Assembly (NCBI RefSeq): GCF_016808335.1
Contig: NC_053150.1
Location: forward strand, 29,902,030 to 29,966,029
Source of the DNA: Panicum virgatum
Taxonomy: Eukaryota; Streptophyta; Magnoliopsida; Poales; Poaceae
Length of the DNA stretch: 64,000 nucleotides
Reading direction: 5' to 3'
Below, piece after piece: positions 33,360-46,226 of this stretch (the first letter of the stretch is position 1; every line of letters starts with the position of its first letter). The notes under the pieces were generated by a model. That model ran no database searches, had not been told where the DNA came from, and saw nothing but the letters and a program-made list of their open reading frames with translations. Both the position numbers and the translations under genes were made by a program.

Positions 33360-36300
33360 TGTAACACCCTAATTTTAAATTTCAGCATTTATTAATAAAT
33401 TCATTGGCTTTAGTTAAATTTTCTAAGGTTTACTGTGTTTAGTTGGCATTTAATCTAATTTTTGTTCCTAATTAATTAAAATTTATCATAGGTTTAAATT
33501 TTTGTTGCATTCATGCTGGTGCATAATTTTATTTGAGTGTGGTTTGAATTCAAATTTAAATTTGAATTCAAACTTTGTTTGAATTAGATTTAGAAAGGAG
33601 AAGCGTAGGGAAAAGAAAACCCAAACCCTTAACCCAGCCCAAACCCAAACCCAGCAAACCCCAAACCCACCTCAGCCCAGTCCAACCCTCTCCCCCGGCC
33701 CACTTTCCCCGCGGCCCAATTCGCTCGGCCCAGCCCAGCGCCCACGCGCCCAGCCCCGCACCCCCGCTCGCGCAGCAGCCCGAGCCGGCCCATCCCGGCC
33801 TGCGCCCGCGTCACCCCCACTCGCCCAGCCCAGCGACTCGCCCCGCGCGTCGCCTCCCGCCACTGACCGAGCGGCCCCGCTGTCAGAGCCTCCTTCCTCC
33901 TTCAGCGCGCGCCCAACGGACCGGCCGAGATCCCCGGCCGGAAATCTCGCCGCGCCCCCAACGGCACGGACGCCCAGGATCAGCGGCTCCCTCCTTAAAA
34001 CGCACCCCTGCAGCCCCTGCACCCATCCACCCCCGCCGCCACTCCCAAAACCCTAGCGCGCCGCCCTGCCTAGCTCCGCCGTGCAGAGCTCGTGCGCCGC
34101 CGCATCCACGTTACCCCGCCGCACCGGAGTCCCAGCTAGGCCGCGCAGCAGCCCTGCCGCGACCCCAGGAGCAATACGGAGGCCGCCATCCCTGACCTCG
34201 AACCTCGCCTGCCCCTGATTTTCCACCCGAGCGCCGCCACGGTGAGTTGGCTTCTCACCGGATTTCCTCGCCGCCGGCCCAGCTCCGGCCATCCTGACCC
34301 CCTAGATCACTTCGCAGCGCCGCCACTCGACGATCCGAACGGCCCAGGAGCTCGGAGGAACCCAGCACCGCCCGGACCGCAAGACCCGCCCCACCGCCGC
34401 CGCACGACCACGCCGGCGTCCACCCTGCGCGGCGTCTCCGGCCACCAGAAGCCCCGGTGAGAACCCACAGCCCTCCCCGTTCCTTTTGGCGTTAGAGTTC
34501 GTGGTCCGTAGCTCTTGGCGTCGCCTAGAACGCTCGAGCCGGCGAACTCCGCCGCGTCCGCCCGCCATCGCCGCCGCTCACAGCGTCCCGCGCCCCAATC
34601 CTCTCCCCAGAGTGCCCCAGTGACTTACGCGTGCCACGGACAAGCTCCCGAGCCAAGCCGCAGCCCAAAATGAGCCCAGGAGCGCCGCCTTGGCCTTCTC
34701 CGGGCACGCGCCGCCGCGGAGCAGAGGCGCTCCGGCGCCTCAGCGCCGCCGGTGAGCCCCAATCGCCTAAGAGCCGTCCGATCCGAAGCCTAGGGCCCAG
34801 ATTAGATCGTGGGCCACCCTGATCTGATCCATCAGATCCAGATCCAACGGCCGAGGATCGCGCGTACCGGTTCGCTCCGCACTTTTGCTAAAGAACCCCT
34901 GAAGTTTTCTACAATCAACCCGCGCTCCATAGCCTTTGAAAAATAATTACAGTTTAGTCCCGTTTTTAGCACAAAACCCCCTGAGCTTCTTTAAAATGGA
35001 ACCCGCAGTCCAGCCCTGACCTTTTTGCGCGCTAGACCCTGGAACTAATGTTTATTTACATTCTAGCCCTCGGTTTTAGCAGAAAAGCCCCTGGAATCCT
35101 GTTTTTCTTACAAATAAGCCCCTGAACCTTGTTTTAGGCCTAGTTTATGCGTTTTAGCTCCGTTTTTAGCGTTCTTTATATCCACGCGATCGTTGTAACG
35201 AGTAGAACAGTTTAGACTTAGTTTTTCTTGCTGTTTTATTGTAATGATGTACTGTTTCTTAGTTTTTGTTAATGTTTGTTTGTATGCTTATTTTCGTGCA
35301 TTGTTTTGGCCATGTGTTCGTGAGTAGACGCTGATCCAGTTGAGGAGCCCCAGTACCAGTACCAGGAGCAGCCTTCTTCCGAGCACTTTGAGCAGCAGTC
35401 AGAGTAGTACGAGGAAGGCAAGTATAACATGAACAACCTATCACCTTTAAATACATTTTCATACTGCATTTTAATACTGTATGCCTATAAGGACATTCCT
35501 AGCCACTTTATATCCTTTATATATACCTTTGGGTTGCTTTTTGGTTAGTTGTGCTAGGTTGCTGCGCTATAACACACTCTGGTCCTTTTTAATTAATTTG
35601 ATTAATGGTTCACTTGAACTTAATTCTGAGAGTGGCACTCTGTGTGGCTTGAGTGGCTCACGTCTCGTTAAAATTGGCTTTTGTTAGAAACATGGTTTAG
35701 GGGGCCAGCACGGTGCTTAGTGCTTGGTTGGCCACTCTCCATAAGGACCGGTTCATAGAGCGATAACCTGGGACAACAGCGCTACCACAAGGCTAGAATG
35801 GGATAGACTTGGCGTAATAACTAGATCTTGTTGGTTTGGAGTAACTTACCTGCGGGGCAAGAGTAGTAAGCTTCAATGGTCCCTGCTCCTCCGGCTTGGT
35901 CTGTGCTTGGATTGCGCTCCTGTGCTTGTACCCCCGGAGGTGGGCCCCATCGTCGCCGACCTAACTCTCGCGGTTACGCCTTACCAACGAGATTCTTTTT
36001 AAAGGCCTCGTAGTGAGTCGCTGGCCATCTCACCTAAGGAAGTGTGATGAACAACTGGCGTAGCTCACGACTTGTGGGTAAAGATGTGCAACCTCTGCAG
36101 AGTGTAAAACTGGTATACTAGCCGTGCTCACGGTTATGAGCGGCCCAGATCCTCCTTTTGATTAGTGAAGTTATCCCCTTCCGACGAGGGAGGTGCTTCT
36201 CGGGGTTACCTTGGTGGCTTGGTCGTGGTTTGGTTCTCAGTAGTAGTATAATTTAATTATGATTAATTACTATGTAACTGGGTTAATGGTAATTCATCAA

Positions 36301-36782
36301 CTCGTAGTAAATAGCTTTAATAAAATTTGCCAACACTTAAAAGCTAATGCAGTTGAGTCAGCCAGCCTAGAGCCTCATAGTTTGTGTTATACTTGTTGAG
36401 TACAAGTTGTGTACTCACTCTTGCCTCTTCTCTACTTTTTCCTCTTGGCTACGCTACTGCTGCTCAGTTCCTGCCGACTCGAGGGAGTTCGTCCAGCGCT
36501 ACCAGGACTACGAGGACTTCTAGGTGCTTCGTCTCCCAGTCGACGTCCCTGTGGCGCCCTGCTTCAGCTTTGGAGAGCTTTTACCGTATTTTGTACTTCG
36601 CTTCCGCTGTATCAGACATTTATGTCATTATTGTAATAAATAACATTCGTATTCGCTTTATTATGTCTTTTTACGTGATATGTGCTGTGATATACTGTTC
36701 ATTCTGTTGTATATACGTGTGACTTGATCCTGGCACGTATATGATTGCTCGGTTTATGTTCTTTTATAAACCGGGTGTTACA
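33360..36782 (+). repeat. Element C 3' LTR
   Basis: 3423 bp, collinear with 21455-24876. Most differences are transitions, with one single-C indel near 33955. Confidence 0.94.
35327..36523 (+). pseudogene. LTR small spliced ORF in element C 3' LTR (one stop)
   Basis: Exons 35327-35417 and 36468-36523. One Gln codon near the end of exon 1 is TAG (CAA in the 5' LTR of C). Splice signals and exon 2 are unchanged. Confidence 0.4.
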
Positions 36783-39700
36783 CTATCACTGCAGCCAGCC
36801 GGGGCACTTTGCCAACTCTTGCCCCCAGAAGGCGCAGGCGGGACAGCAGGGGCGCCCAGCTCAGCCCAGGGCGCCACTTCAGGGCAGAGTGAACCACATT
36901 ACGGCCGAGTCAGCGGCCGAGGCTCCTAACGTGGTTATTGGTACGTTCATGGTCAACTCCCATCCAGCTACAGTGCTTTTCGATACTGGTGCTACTCATT
37001 CATTCATCACCAAGTCATATGTTGAGCAGCATAGTTTCTTTACCACCCCATTAAAGAATGTCTGCTAGTCTCTTCACCGGGAGGGGAGTTGAGATCCCAT
37101 ATTGTTAGCCCTCGAGTCAGTATAGCCATAAGGGGGGTAAATTTCAGTGCTGATCTGAGGGTGCTAGACACCAAGGGTATTGATGTGATTCTGGGAATGG
37201 ATACTCTTTCCAAGTGGGGAGTCAGAATTGATTGTGCTCATCGGGCAGTTCACTTGACAGCATCTGATGGCCAAGAGGTGATAGTCAGTGCTTCAGAGCC
37301 CTTGGGATTTCTTCATCAGATGGAGGCTAGACCCACGGACGGTATTTGTGTGGTGTCTGAATTCCCGGATGTCTTTCCGGATGATTTGCCAGGTATGCCG
37401 CCTGAACGCGACATCGAGTTTTCTATTGATCTCTTGTCTGGCACTACTCCTATTGCAAAGCGGCCCTACCGCATGGCACCTATAGAGCATGAGGAAGTCA
37501 AGAAGACTATTGATGAGTTGCTAGCCAAGGGCTATATCCGTCGCAGCTTCTCTCCTTGGGCTTTTCCATTGTTGCTAGTAGATAAGAAGGATGGCTCAAA
37601 GAGAATGTGTGTCGATTATCGGGAGCTGAATGCAGTTACTATCAAGAACAAGCATCCACTGCCCCGTATTGAGGATCTCTTTGATCTGCTTCGAGGTGCT
37701 CGTGTGTTCTCAAAGATTGATCTGCGTTCGGGTTATTTCCAGCTGAGGATCCATCCTGAGGATATTCCGAAGACGGCATTTACCTGCAAGTATGGGCTAT
37801 ATGAGTACACGGTCATGTCCTTCGGCTTGACTAATGCCCCGGCTTTCTTCATGCATCTGATGAACATGGTTTTCATGGATTATCTGGATGTCTTCGTGGT
37901 GATCTTCAATGATGATATTATGATCTTCTCCAAGACAGAGGCAGAGCATGAAGAGCATCTGAGGCTCGTGTTGCAGAGATTGAGGGAGCATCAGCTGTAT
38001 GCTAAGTTCAGCAAGTGTGAGTTCTGGATTGACGAGGTTCCATTCCTCGGTCATATCATCTCCAAGGGAGGTATTGCAGTTGATCCGAGCAAGGTGAAGG
38101 ATGTGCTCGAGTGGGAGACACCGCAGACGGTGAAGGAAGTCCGGTCATTCTTGGGCTTGGCAGGATATTATCGGAGGTTCATTGAGAATTTCTCCAAGAT
38201 TGCGAAGCCCTTGACTTCTTTGCTAGAGAAGAATGCGGCATTCATATGGACTGATGAGCGTCAGATGGCATTTGATGAGCTGAAGAAGAGGTTGACTACG
38301 GCGCCAGTCCTTACCCTGCCAGACCAGAGCCAGAGGTTCACGGTGTACTGTGATCCTTCGAAGGATGGTCTTGGTTATGTTCTGATGCAGGAGGGCAGGG
38401 TGATTGCTTATGCTTCACGGCAGTTACATCGGCATGAGCTGAACTATCCCACTCATGATCTTGAGTTAGCCGCAGTTGTGCATGCTCTGAAGATTTGGAG
38501 GCATTACTTGTATGGGCAGCAGTGTGATATCTACACTGATCACAAGAGCCTCAAGTATATTTTCACGCAGAATGAGCTGAACATGCGGCAGAGGAGATGG
38601 TTAGAGCTGGTCAAGGACTATGACCTGGAGATTCACTATCATCCGGGTAAGGCCAATGTTGTGGCAGATGCTCTGAGCAGAAGAAGCTATGTCAACATAG
38701 CCGTTGCTTTACAGATGCCCCCAGAGTTATGCGAAGAATTAGAGCAGTTGAGTCTGGGTTTCTTGCATCATACTTAGAGTGCGACATTCGAGGCAGAGGC
38801 CACTCTAGAGGTAGAGATCCGGCAGCATCAGAAGGAAGATGAGAAGCTACAGGAGATTCGCGAGTTGCTCAAGAAAGGCAAGGCTCCTCATTTCAGAGAG
38901 GATGATCAGGGTACCTTATGGTACAAGAACAGAATTTGTGTGCCAGAGGGGAATGATCTCAGGAAGTTGATTCTGAGTGAGGCTCATGATATGGCTTAAT
39001 CTATTCATCCGAGCAGTACTAAGATGTACTATGATCTTAAGGAGCGTTTCTGGTGGCCCGGGATGAAGCATTCAGTCGCCGAGTATGTGGCCATCTGTGA
39101 CACATGTCAGCGTGTGAAGGCAGAGCATCAGAGGCCAACCGGTTTGTTGCAGCCGTTGAAGATTCCCGAGTGGAAATGGGAGGAGATCATGATGGATTTC
39201 ATAGTGGGATTACCTCGTACTCAGCAGGGGTACAACTCTATATGGGTAGTAGTGGATCGTTTGACGAAGGTTGCTCACTTCATTCTAGTGAACACTACTT
39301 ACTCCGGTGCCAAACTTGCAGAGTTGTATATCTCCCGGATTGTCTGTTTGCATGGTGTGCCCAAGAAGATTATATCTGATAGAGGATCTCAGTTCACCTC
39401 ACGGTTCTGGGAGCAGCTCCATGATTCATTGGATACGAAGCTACGCTTCAGTACTGCTTATCATCCTCAGACAGATGGGCAGACGGAGAGAACCAACCAG
39501 GTGTTGGAAGATATGTTGCGAGACTGTGCTATTCAGTATGGTACTAGTTGAGATAAGTGCCTGTCGTATGCTAAGTTTTCATACAACAATAGCTACCAGG
39601 CCAGTCTGAAGAAGTCCCCCTTTGAGGCATTGTATGGCAGAAAGTGCAGGACTCCTCTTTATTGGGATCAGATTGGTGAGAAGCAGCTCTTTGGCCCTGA

Positions 39701-40244
39701 CATTATAGAAGATGCAGAGCAGATGGTACAGGCTATGCGGGAAAATCTAACGATTGCACAGACTAGGCAGAAGAGCTATACAGATGGCAAGCGGAGGGAC
39801 CTGACCTTCAAGGTGAACGATTATGTGTACTTAAAGGTGTCACCAATGCGGGGAATCCGCAGGTTTAATCTAAAAGGGAAATTAGCACCAAGGTACATTG
39901 GTCCATTCAGGGTGCTGGAGAGGAAAGGTAAAGTTGATTATCGCCTAGAGTTGCCCATTGATCTCTCTGGAGTGCATGATGTCTTCCATATTTCTCAGTT
40001 GAAGAAGTGTCTGCGAGTACCTGAGGAGCAGGCACCACTAGATGAGTTAGATGTGTAGGAAGATCTGACCTATATTGAGCATCCGGTGAAGATTCGGGAG
40101 ACATCAGAGAGGGTTACACGGAACAAGCGCATCAAGATGTGCAGAGTTCAGTGGAGTCATCACAGTGAAGTTGAGGCTACATGGGAGCGAGAAGATGAGC
40201 TGAGGAAGACATATCCCAATCTCTTTGCTAGCCAGCCCAGCTGA
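36783..40244 (+). pseudogene. pol: Element A pol: knuckle, protease, RT, RNase H, integrase, chromodomain, degraded
   Basis: Continues A's gag from the CTATC junction with HCSQPGHFANSCP. Protease FDTGATHSF near 36980. A one-base loss near 37056-37059 shifts the frame, and the downstream frame then runs to 40244. In-frame stops: 38775 TAG, 38997 TAA, 39549 (TGG to TGA) and 40056 (CAG to TAG). The RT catalytic motif reads FNDD rather than FIDD (AAT at 37908-37910). RNase H, HHCC finger, [15 protein letters not shown] and the chromodomain-like end HHSEVEATWERE are recognisable. Not functional. Confidence 0.9.
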
Positions 40245-40262
40245 ATCTCGGGGACGAGATTC
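40243..40262 (+). other. Hairpin before the PPT of element A
   Basis: GAATCTCG-GGGA-CGAGATTC. Relative to B both stem ends changed (A/T to G/C), which keeps pairing: a compensatory pair. Confidence 0.78.
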
Positions 40263-40266
40263 CTAT

Positions 40267-40280
40267 AAGGGGGTAGGGTA
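40267..40280 (+). other. Polypurine tract of element A
   Basis: AAGGGGGTAGGGTA directly before the 3' LTR. Confidence 0.87.
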
Positions 40281-40894
40281 TGTAACACCCTAATTTAAAT
40301 TTCAGCATTTAATAATAAATTTAATTGGCTTTATTTAATTTTCTAAGGTTTATTATGATTAGTCTTGCATTTAATCTAATTTTTGTTTCACAAGAAATTA
40401 AAATTTTTCTAGGATAAAATGTTTGTTGCATTCATGCTGGTGCATTGTTTTATTTGTTTGAGTGCATAGGAGTTTGAGTGGTGTTTGAAATAGAAAAGAG
40501 GAAAGAAATAGGAAATAGAAAAGAGAAATCAAACCCAAACCCAAACCCAGATGGCAGCCCAACCCGGCGGCCCACTCTCTCCCTTCCCCACAGGCGGCCC
40601 ACACCCTCTTACCCTCAGCCCACAAACTCCAGCTCCGGCCCAGTTCGCCCCACTCGGCCCGTCACCGTGCACGCCCTCTCCCCCAGCGACCCCGGGCCCA
40701 CTTGCCAGCCTCCCTCGCTCACGCTCTGCAGACCTCGCACACCATTAGCCGCTCCGTTCCACTGACGTTGTGACCCCATGCTGTCAGGACCTCCTTCCTC
40801 CTTCAGCGCGCCCGCAATGACCGGCCGTGATCCTCGGCTGTGATCCCGCGCCGCGCCTTCCACCCCGGGCGCTCACGTCTAGGTTCATCCCCTC

Positions 40895-40901
40895 TATAAA
40901 C
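40895..40901 (+). promoter_or_regulatory. TATA box of element A 3' LTR
   Basis: TATAAAC, matching 5137-5143 in the 5' LTR. Confidence 0.55.
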
Positions 40902-42341
40902 ACGCCGCAACCCCTGGAACCTACCTCGCCACCATCGCCTCCGCATCAAACCCTAGAGCGCCGCCTCGCCTAAATCCGCAGCGCAGGGTCCTCTGCGCCG
41001 CCCCGGACCGGCCGCACCACCGCCTCAAAGCCACCGCCGAGCACTGCAGCAGCTCCATCTCGACGCCAGGAGTCTACCCAGGCCGACCTTGCTCGACCTC
41101 AATGCTTGCACGCGCCTAAATTCCACCGGCGAGCAATTCAGGTGACCCCTGTCCGCCGCCCGATTCCTCACCACCGTTGACTCTACGGCCATCTTGACCC
41201 TTGTACACCTCCGCAGCAACACCCCGCGTCGACTCGAAGGCGATACGAGGCCGGAGTACCCCTGCAGCGCCCCGTCCACGAGCTCTGTTCCTGCGCCGCT
41301 GCTCGCCATCGACGCCGGCCTCCCTGAACCACCGCACCGCCCGATCCGACCCTCGGTGAGCAACCCCTCGGCCTCCTCTACCTTCTGCGCTGGCTATTAG
41401 GGTTGGTAGAGCACCCCAGGCACCAGAACACTGGCACACCGGCGCAGCGCCGCAGTTGCACTGTGAACTCGCCATGGCGAGCCCTCTGCAACCCCGCACA
41501 GCCAGCACGAGTCACTCACAGGCTTGCCCGCGCTACATAGATGCCTTAGGCACGTTTTTGCACCCCTGGATGAGCCCGGCGCAGCGCGAACGCGCGCACG
41601 CCGGCGAGCTCCTCCACGCAGAGCTGGCATCGCCCATGCGCACGCAGCCTAGAGCCCCGCCGTGCCTCGCTAACGCCTCAGGTGGACTACGCGTGTCGCG
41701 TAGTCCCTTCCTGACCCAAACCCCAGCTCGATTCACCCCAAAAACGCCGAGTTCAATGAACTCTGGCCGTGCTCCGCCGCGAAGCAAGGACGCCGGCGAA
41801 CCCCGCCGCTGCCCCGCGCGCCCAGTCGATCCCAGCCACCCGATCCTCAGCCCACGGACGAGATTAGATCACGTCCGGATCTAATCTGAGCCACGGAATC
41901 GTGATCCAACGGATCAGATCCGCGCGTACCCTTCGGCCTGGACATTTTGTTAAAGAGCCCCTCATCTTTCCTGGAATCAACCCGCGGTCTGCTGCAGTTC
42001 AAAAGTAATTACATCCCAGTCCTGTTTTTAGCGTTTAAGCCCCTGAATTTCCCAGTTTTAGAACCTGCCGTACACCTCTGGTTTTTGCACAAAGGTTCCT
42101 GGTTTCTTGCGCAGAAGCCCCTAGAACTTAGTTTTTCTTACAGTTAAGCCCCTAGATCTTGTTTTAGGCCTAGTTTTCGCGTTCTAGCTCCGTTTTAGGC
42201 ATTCTTTATATCCACGCGATTGTTGTAACGCGTAGAATAGTTCTAGCTTAGTTTTGTTTGCTGTTTTTATGTATTGTTGTACTGTTTCTTAGTGTTTGCA
42301 CTTGTTTGCTTGTATGTTTATGTTGTGTATTGTTTTTGGCC

Positions 42342-43504
42342 ATGTGTTCGAGAGTAGACGTTGATCCATCTGAGGAGCCCAGTACCAGTACCCGGAGCAG
42401 CCATCTTCGGATCAGTTTGGGCAGCAGCAGGAGCAGTTTGAGGAAGGCAAGTATAACATGAACAACACCTGTCACTTTAAATACAATTTCATACTGCATT
42501 TTAATACTATATGCCTATAAGGACTTTCCTAGCCACTTTATATCCTTTATATATACCCCTTGGGTTGCATTTTGGTTAGTTGTGCTAGGTGCCGCGCTAT
42601 AACACACTTGATCCTTTTTAATTAATTTGATTAATGGTATATGCAACTTAATTCTGGGAGTGGCCCGTTTGAGTGGCTCACGTCTCGTTAAAAATTGGTT
42701 TTCTTGAAACTTGGTTTAGGGGGCTCGCACTGTGTTTTGTGCTAGCTACTCTCCATAAGGACCGTACGTCATTAGAGCGACAACTTGGGACAACCGCGCA
42801 ACCACAAGACTGGAATGGGACGGTCTTGGCTTACTAATTAGGTCATTTTGGTTCGGGAGTAACTTACCGACGGGGCAGGAGGGGTGGTGAGCTTCAATGG
42901 TCCCTGCACTACGAGGCTTGGTCTGTGTTATCTTGTACCCCCTCGAGGTGGGCCCCATCGTTGCGGAGCCTGAATCCTTAGCGGTTACCCCTTACCAACG
43001 TGGTCCTTTGTAACGGCCTCGTAGTGAGTTTGCTAGTCATCTCACCTAAGGAAGTGTGATGAACAACTACCGTAGCACATGACTTGTGGGTAAAGATGTG
43101 CAACCTCTGCAGAGTGTAAAACTGGTATACTAGCCGTGCTCACGGTCATGAGCGGCCCAGATCCTCCTTTTGATTAGTGGGGTTACCTTGGTGGTTTGGT
43201 TTGGTTCTCAGCAGTATCATAATTAATTTTGATTAATTATTATGTAACTGGGTTTATGGTAAATCATCAACTTGTAGTAATTAGCTTTAATAAAACTTTG
43301 CCAAGACTTAAAAGCTAATGCAGTTGAGTCAGCCAACCTTAGAGCCTCATAGTTTGTGTTATACTTGTTGAGTACAAGTTGTGTACTCACACTTGCCTTC
43401 TCTACTCTTTTCCTCTTGTTCTTTTGGGGACACTCTACTACTGCTCAGTTCCTGCCGACGCGAGGGAGTTCACCCGGAGCTACCAGGAGTATGAGGACTT
43501 CTAG
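42342..43504 (+). pseudogene. LTR small spliced ORF in element A 3' LTR (frameshifted)
   Basis: ATG at 42342 reads MCSRVDVDPSEEP straight into the acidic exon, suggesting where an ancestral start could be. One C is missing near 42379, which shifts the frame. The exon ends at 42446 before GCAAGT. Exon 2 at 43449-43504 after CTGCTCAG is open to TAG. Confidence 0.4.
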
Positions 43505-43757
43505 GCGTTCGTCTCCCAGTCGACGTCCCTGTGGTGCCCAGCTTCCGAGAGACTTCGCATATGTTTTACGCTTCCGCATACTCTGTATCAGACATTTTGA
43601 CATTATTGTAATAAATAACATTCGTACTCGCTTTATTATATCTTTTTACGTGATATGTGCTGTGATATACTGTTCATTCTATTGTATATACGTGTGACTT
43701 GATCCTGGCACGTATATGATGGCTCGGTTTATGTCCTTTTATAAACCGGGTATTACA

Positions 43758-44128
43758 ATAAAGGATGAAAGAATGAGATACAATTTCCACCAACATTAAC
43801 CCACCCACCCTCCTCACAAAACACATCTTAATGGCCCACATGTAAGGCTGAATGCTTGACCAAATCAAGGTGGACCGAAAAAATGAAGGAAAGCAAGATG
43901 ATTCTGCCTAAAACAAAATTATTTTGTTACCCCGATCTGCTTTACCCACCCGCGCCTATACCCACCCTCTCCTTCCGCGCCTCGCCCCGCCATTTACGGA
44001 TTTGGATTCCTTTCTCTCGCCAGTCACGATGTCCTTCCTTTCTCATCTCGATCTTATTGTTCCCTATATCTTCTTTCTCATCCCTGCTTCCCGCGCCACA
44101 CCTCCTCCGCCCCCGCGGCCTCCGTCGC
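43758..44128. other. Spacer between elements A and F
   Basis: Begins with the second ATAAA duplication. A moderately AT-rich half is followed by a CT- and GC-rich half with several short open frames. No gene recognised. It continues the possible Helitron interrupted at 4496. Confidence 0.45.
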
Positions 44129-44646
44129 TGTCGGTGTTTACCGCCAAGCCTGCTCAAGGATACCCTTAGCAGTAAGGTTTGTAGGTAGGGATCGACTGCT
44201 CTGGAACTCGATGGTACAAGGAACACAAAGATTTAGACAGGTTTGGGCCGCAAGTTGTGTAATATCCTACGTCTTGTATGGTGGTTTGTATTGCCTTAGG
44301 TGTTAATGTGTTTCGAGGGGGTCCCTTCCCTCCCTTATATATCCGGGGGGACAAGGTTACATGGAAAGTTCTAGCCGAGTATAGTTGGAGTCCTACTACA
44401 ATACAATCGGGTAGTATTTTTTGTACTGTAGCTAGTTCTACGCCTATTTGGGTAGTTACAAGAGAGATAAGGTACATCCATGAGCTATCCCTTACTCTAG
44501 AACATTCTATGCCTATAAGCAGTCCCGCTGTCCCGGGTCTGACAAGCCCCCGAGCTCTTTGTAGCCGAGTTCTGCAAGCATTGGGTACTTGGCTGGACAT
44601 CTTCGAGTACTTCAAGTAATCAGAACGTCCTTCTGGTTGCTTCTGG
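44129..44646 (+). mobile_element. Element F: 5' terminal part (LTR-like)
   Basis: Starts TGTCGGTGTTTACCGCC. The phrase GACAGGTTTGGGCCGCAAG and the TATATATCCGGGGGG promoter-like stretch (about 44334-44351) resemble long repeats of grass Tat/RIRE2-like elements as I remember them. It is cut at 44646 by element E; TCTGG is duplicated at 44642-44646 and 61029-61033. The other end of F is not in the window, so the LTR label is provisional. Confidence 0.5.
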
Positions 44647-45005
44647 TGTGGCGGAACCACCCAAACTAACTGGGCCCGGGTGCACTGATCTTTGTTGCTA
44701 AGCAACTCTGACCCAAATTGGCACTCACCGGTAGTTCCTCGAGTGAAGCCTCGATAAAAGCCACGCTATTCCAGGATCAGTAGACAACACTCACACGAAG
44801 GTGAGCCCAGAGATTACAACACAGAACATTTCATACATCTCAGAGTGATTGCAGCGGAAAGTAAATTTATTACAAAACATGTTCAGAATAGTAAGGTACT
44901 ACAGAGTTCCATCTACTCAATTATTCAAGTTTCATGGTTCAGCGGAAGCAGTAAAAGATAACTAGCGAGATGACGTGACGCATCGATAAAGCCCGTACGA
45001 ATGCA

Positions 45006-46226
45006 TCACTCAGCGGGAGGGTGATTAGCACTAGCTGAAGGACCATCCCACTCGACAGACCAACCCGGAGGCAGAGTACACGGCCAAGTAAGACTTGCAA
45101 ACAGATCCTCAAAGTTAGTACCTGAAAAACAGTGCCACAAACAAGGCTGAGTATACTAATACTCAGCAAGACTGACCCGTCACCGGATATAACATAGTCC
45201 GATAACTAGACATGCAAGGCTTTTTGGTTGGTGGGGTTTGTTTTGCCAAAAATGCCACTAAGAGTTGGTCCTTATTTTCAGATTTTATCTAGCCATCTTC
45301 TAGTTGGATTAACCATTCTAAGTTTGCATCCAACTCTACACAAACATGGTAGAGCAATCATTTAATCAACCAGCAGTATTATCATCATCATGTTCCACTT
45401 GTTACTCTGTGTGACCGAAAGCATTAAGCAATCTCATGCCGTGAGAGGCGGACGATTCTGAATCGGATTTCAACCTGGCCAGGGGAACCTAGACCACACG
45501 TATGGGAACCAAGTCACCCACACAACATTTCCCCTTTCTTTGCAGTCCGTGGATCTGGCACACCCTCCCCGACTACAGAGTCCGACCACTATGTACCCGT
45601 ACGTCGCGACATAAAAATAAACCCTACTTCTACCAGGAGGGTGCGAGATCGTTCCACTCGCCGGTCCAATCAGGTACTTCAGCTTCCCGATTACCATATT
45701 TCTCGGTATGTGGCTAGTACTTTCAAACGCTTAACGAAATGAGCCACACACCGCGACCTTAGCCATTTTTGACTACACCAGCGGGGTATCACAACTACAC
45801 AACCCCGCCCGTTGTCCTTACATTTCACCAGGAATTAAAGTCAGTACAAATCCTATTTGCTCGCGAGAGGCAGGAAACCACTCGACTTCTACCGTACCTA
45901 TTTAGCATGGCAGCTAGTCGATGAAGACCCGGTATCAAACATAGGTTCCTAGAGATCATGCATCTACGGTTTTCGATCAACGCCTAGAAAACTTAAATGC
46001 AGAAAACAAAACATTACAATACATTAATAGATAGATAGCTGAAAGATAATTCGGAAGATAGTGGGATTATGCTCCGGGGCTTGCCTTCTTGGGCACTGTC
46101 AGGCAGAAAAGCTTCTGGGGCTTGGCCCAGGTCTTGAGACAAGTTAGTACAGTTCAAGGAGACCTCCTGATCCACACGAGAGTCCGCGGGCACCAACTCG
46201 TAGTCACCGTCCGCGAGATTAACCAT
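45006..46226 (-). CDS. Candidate LTR-encoded spliced small ORF of element E (3' LTR)
   Basis: On the minus strand, exon 46226-46085 opens with ATG and codes for MVNLADGDYELVPADSR and on to 47 residues. The donor is GAAG|GCAAGC, intron 46084-45122 (963 bp), acceptor CTGTTTTTCAG. Exon 45121-45006 adds TNFEDLFASLTW and ends HPPAE before TGA. Phase 1, 85 residues, mildly acidic. Position in the LTR, intron length, GC donor and phase match the small ORF of the A-D family although the residues differ. An acceptor-like ATATAG two bases before the ATG suggests a further upstream exon. Function unknown. Confidence 0.42.

Larger units (their letters stand above)
21455..36782 (+). mobile_element. Element C: Tekay-like chromovirus inside A's gag, itself carrying solo LTR D
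   Basis: Bounded by CTATC at 21450-21454 and 36783-36787. LTRs 21455-24876 and 33360-36782 differ at only about a dozen sites by eye, so C is a recent insertion, comparable to B. The LTR subfamily differs from B mainly in the GC-rich part of U3 and the leader. Gag-pol has one premature TAG and a changed zinc-finger Cys. Solo LTR D sits in the RT region. Confidence 0.95.
4497..43757 (+). mobile_element. Element A: old Tekay/Del-type chromovirus carrying three nested insertions
   Basis: Complete LTR retrotransposon bounded by the duplication ATAAA (4492-4496 and 43758-43762). Its own parts are: 5' LTR 4497-7070 plus 18899-19777; PBS 19781; gag 20331-21454; pol from 36788; PPT 40267; 3' LTR 40281-43757. 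Elements B, C and D make up most of the interval. Clade assignment rests on long LTRs starting TGTAACACCC, a tRNA-Met PBS, gag-PR-RT-RH-IN order and a C-terminal chromodomain-like stretch. It has at least five gag stops, four pol stops and a frameshift. Its LTRs also differ by several indels. It is clearly the oldest member of the nest. Confidence 0.93.
40281..43757 (+). repeat. Element A 3' LTR
   Basis: 3477 bp, TGTAACACCC to GGGTATTACA (G to A in the terminal repeat), then ATAAA. The U3 hairpin is missing: the flanks join at about 40472-40477 across a TTTGA word, which fits deletion between short repeats. TATA box at 40895-40901. Several further indels against the 5' LTR show greater age than B or C. 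Confidence 0.93.
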
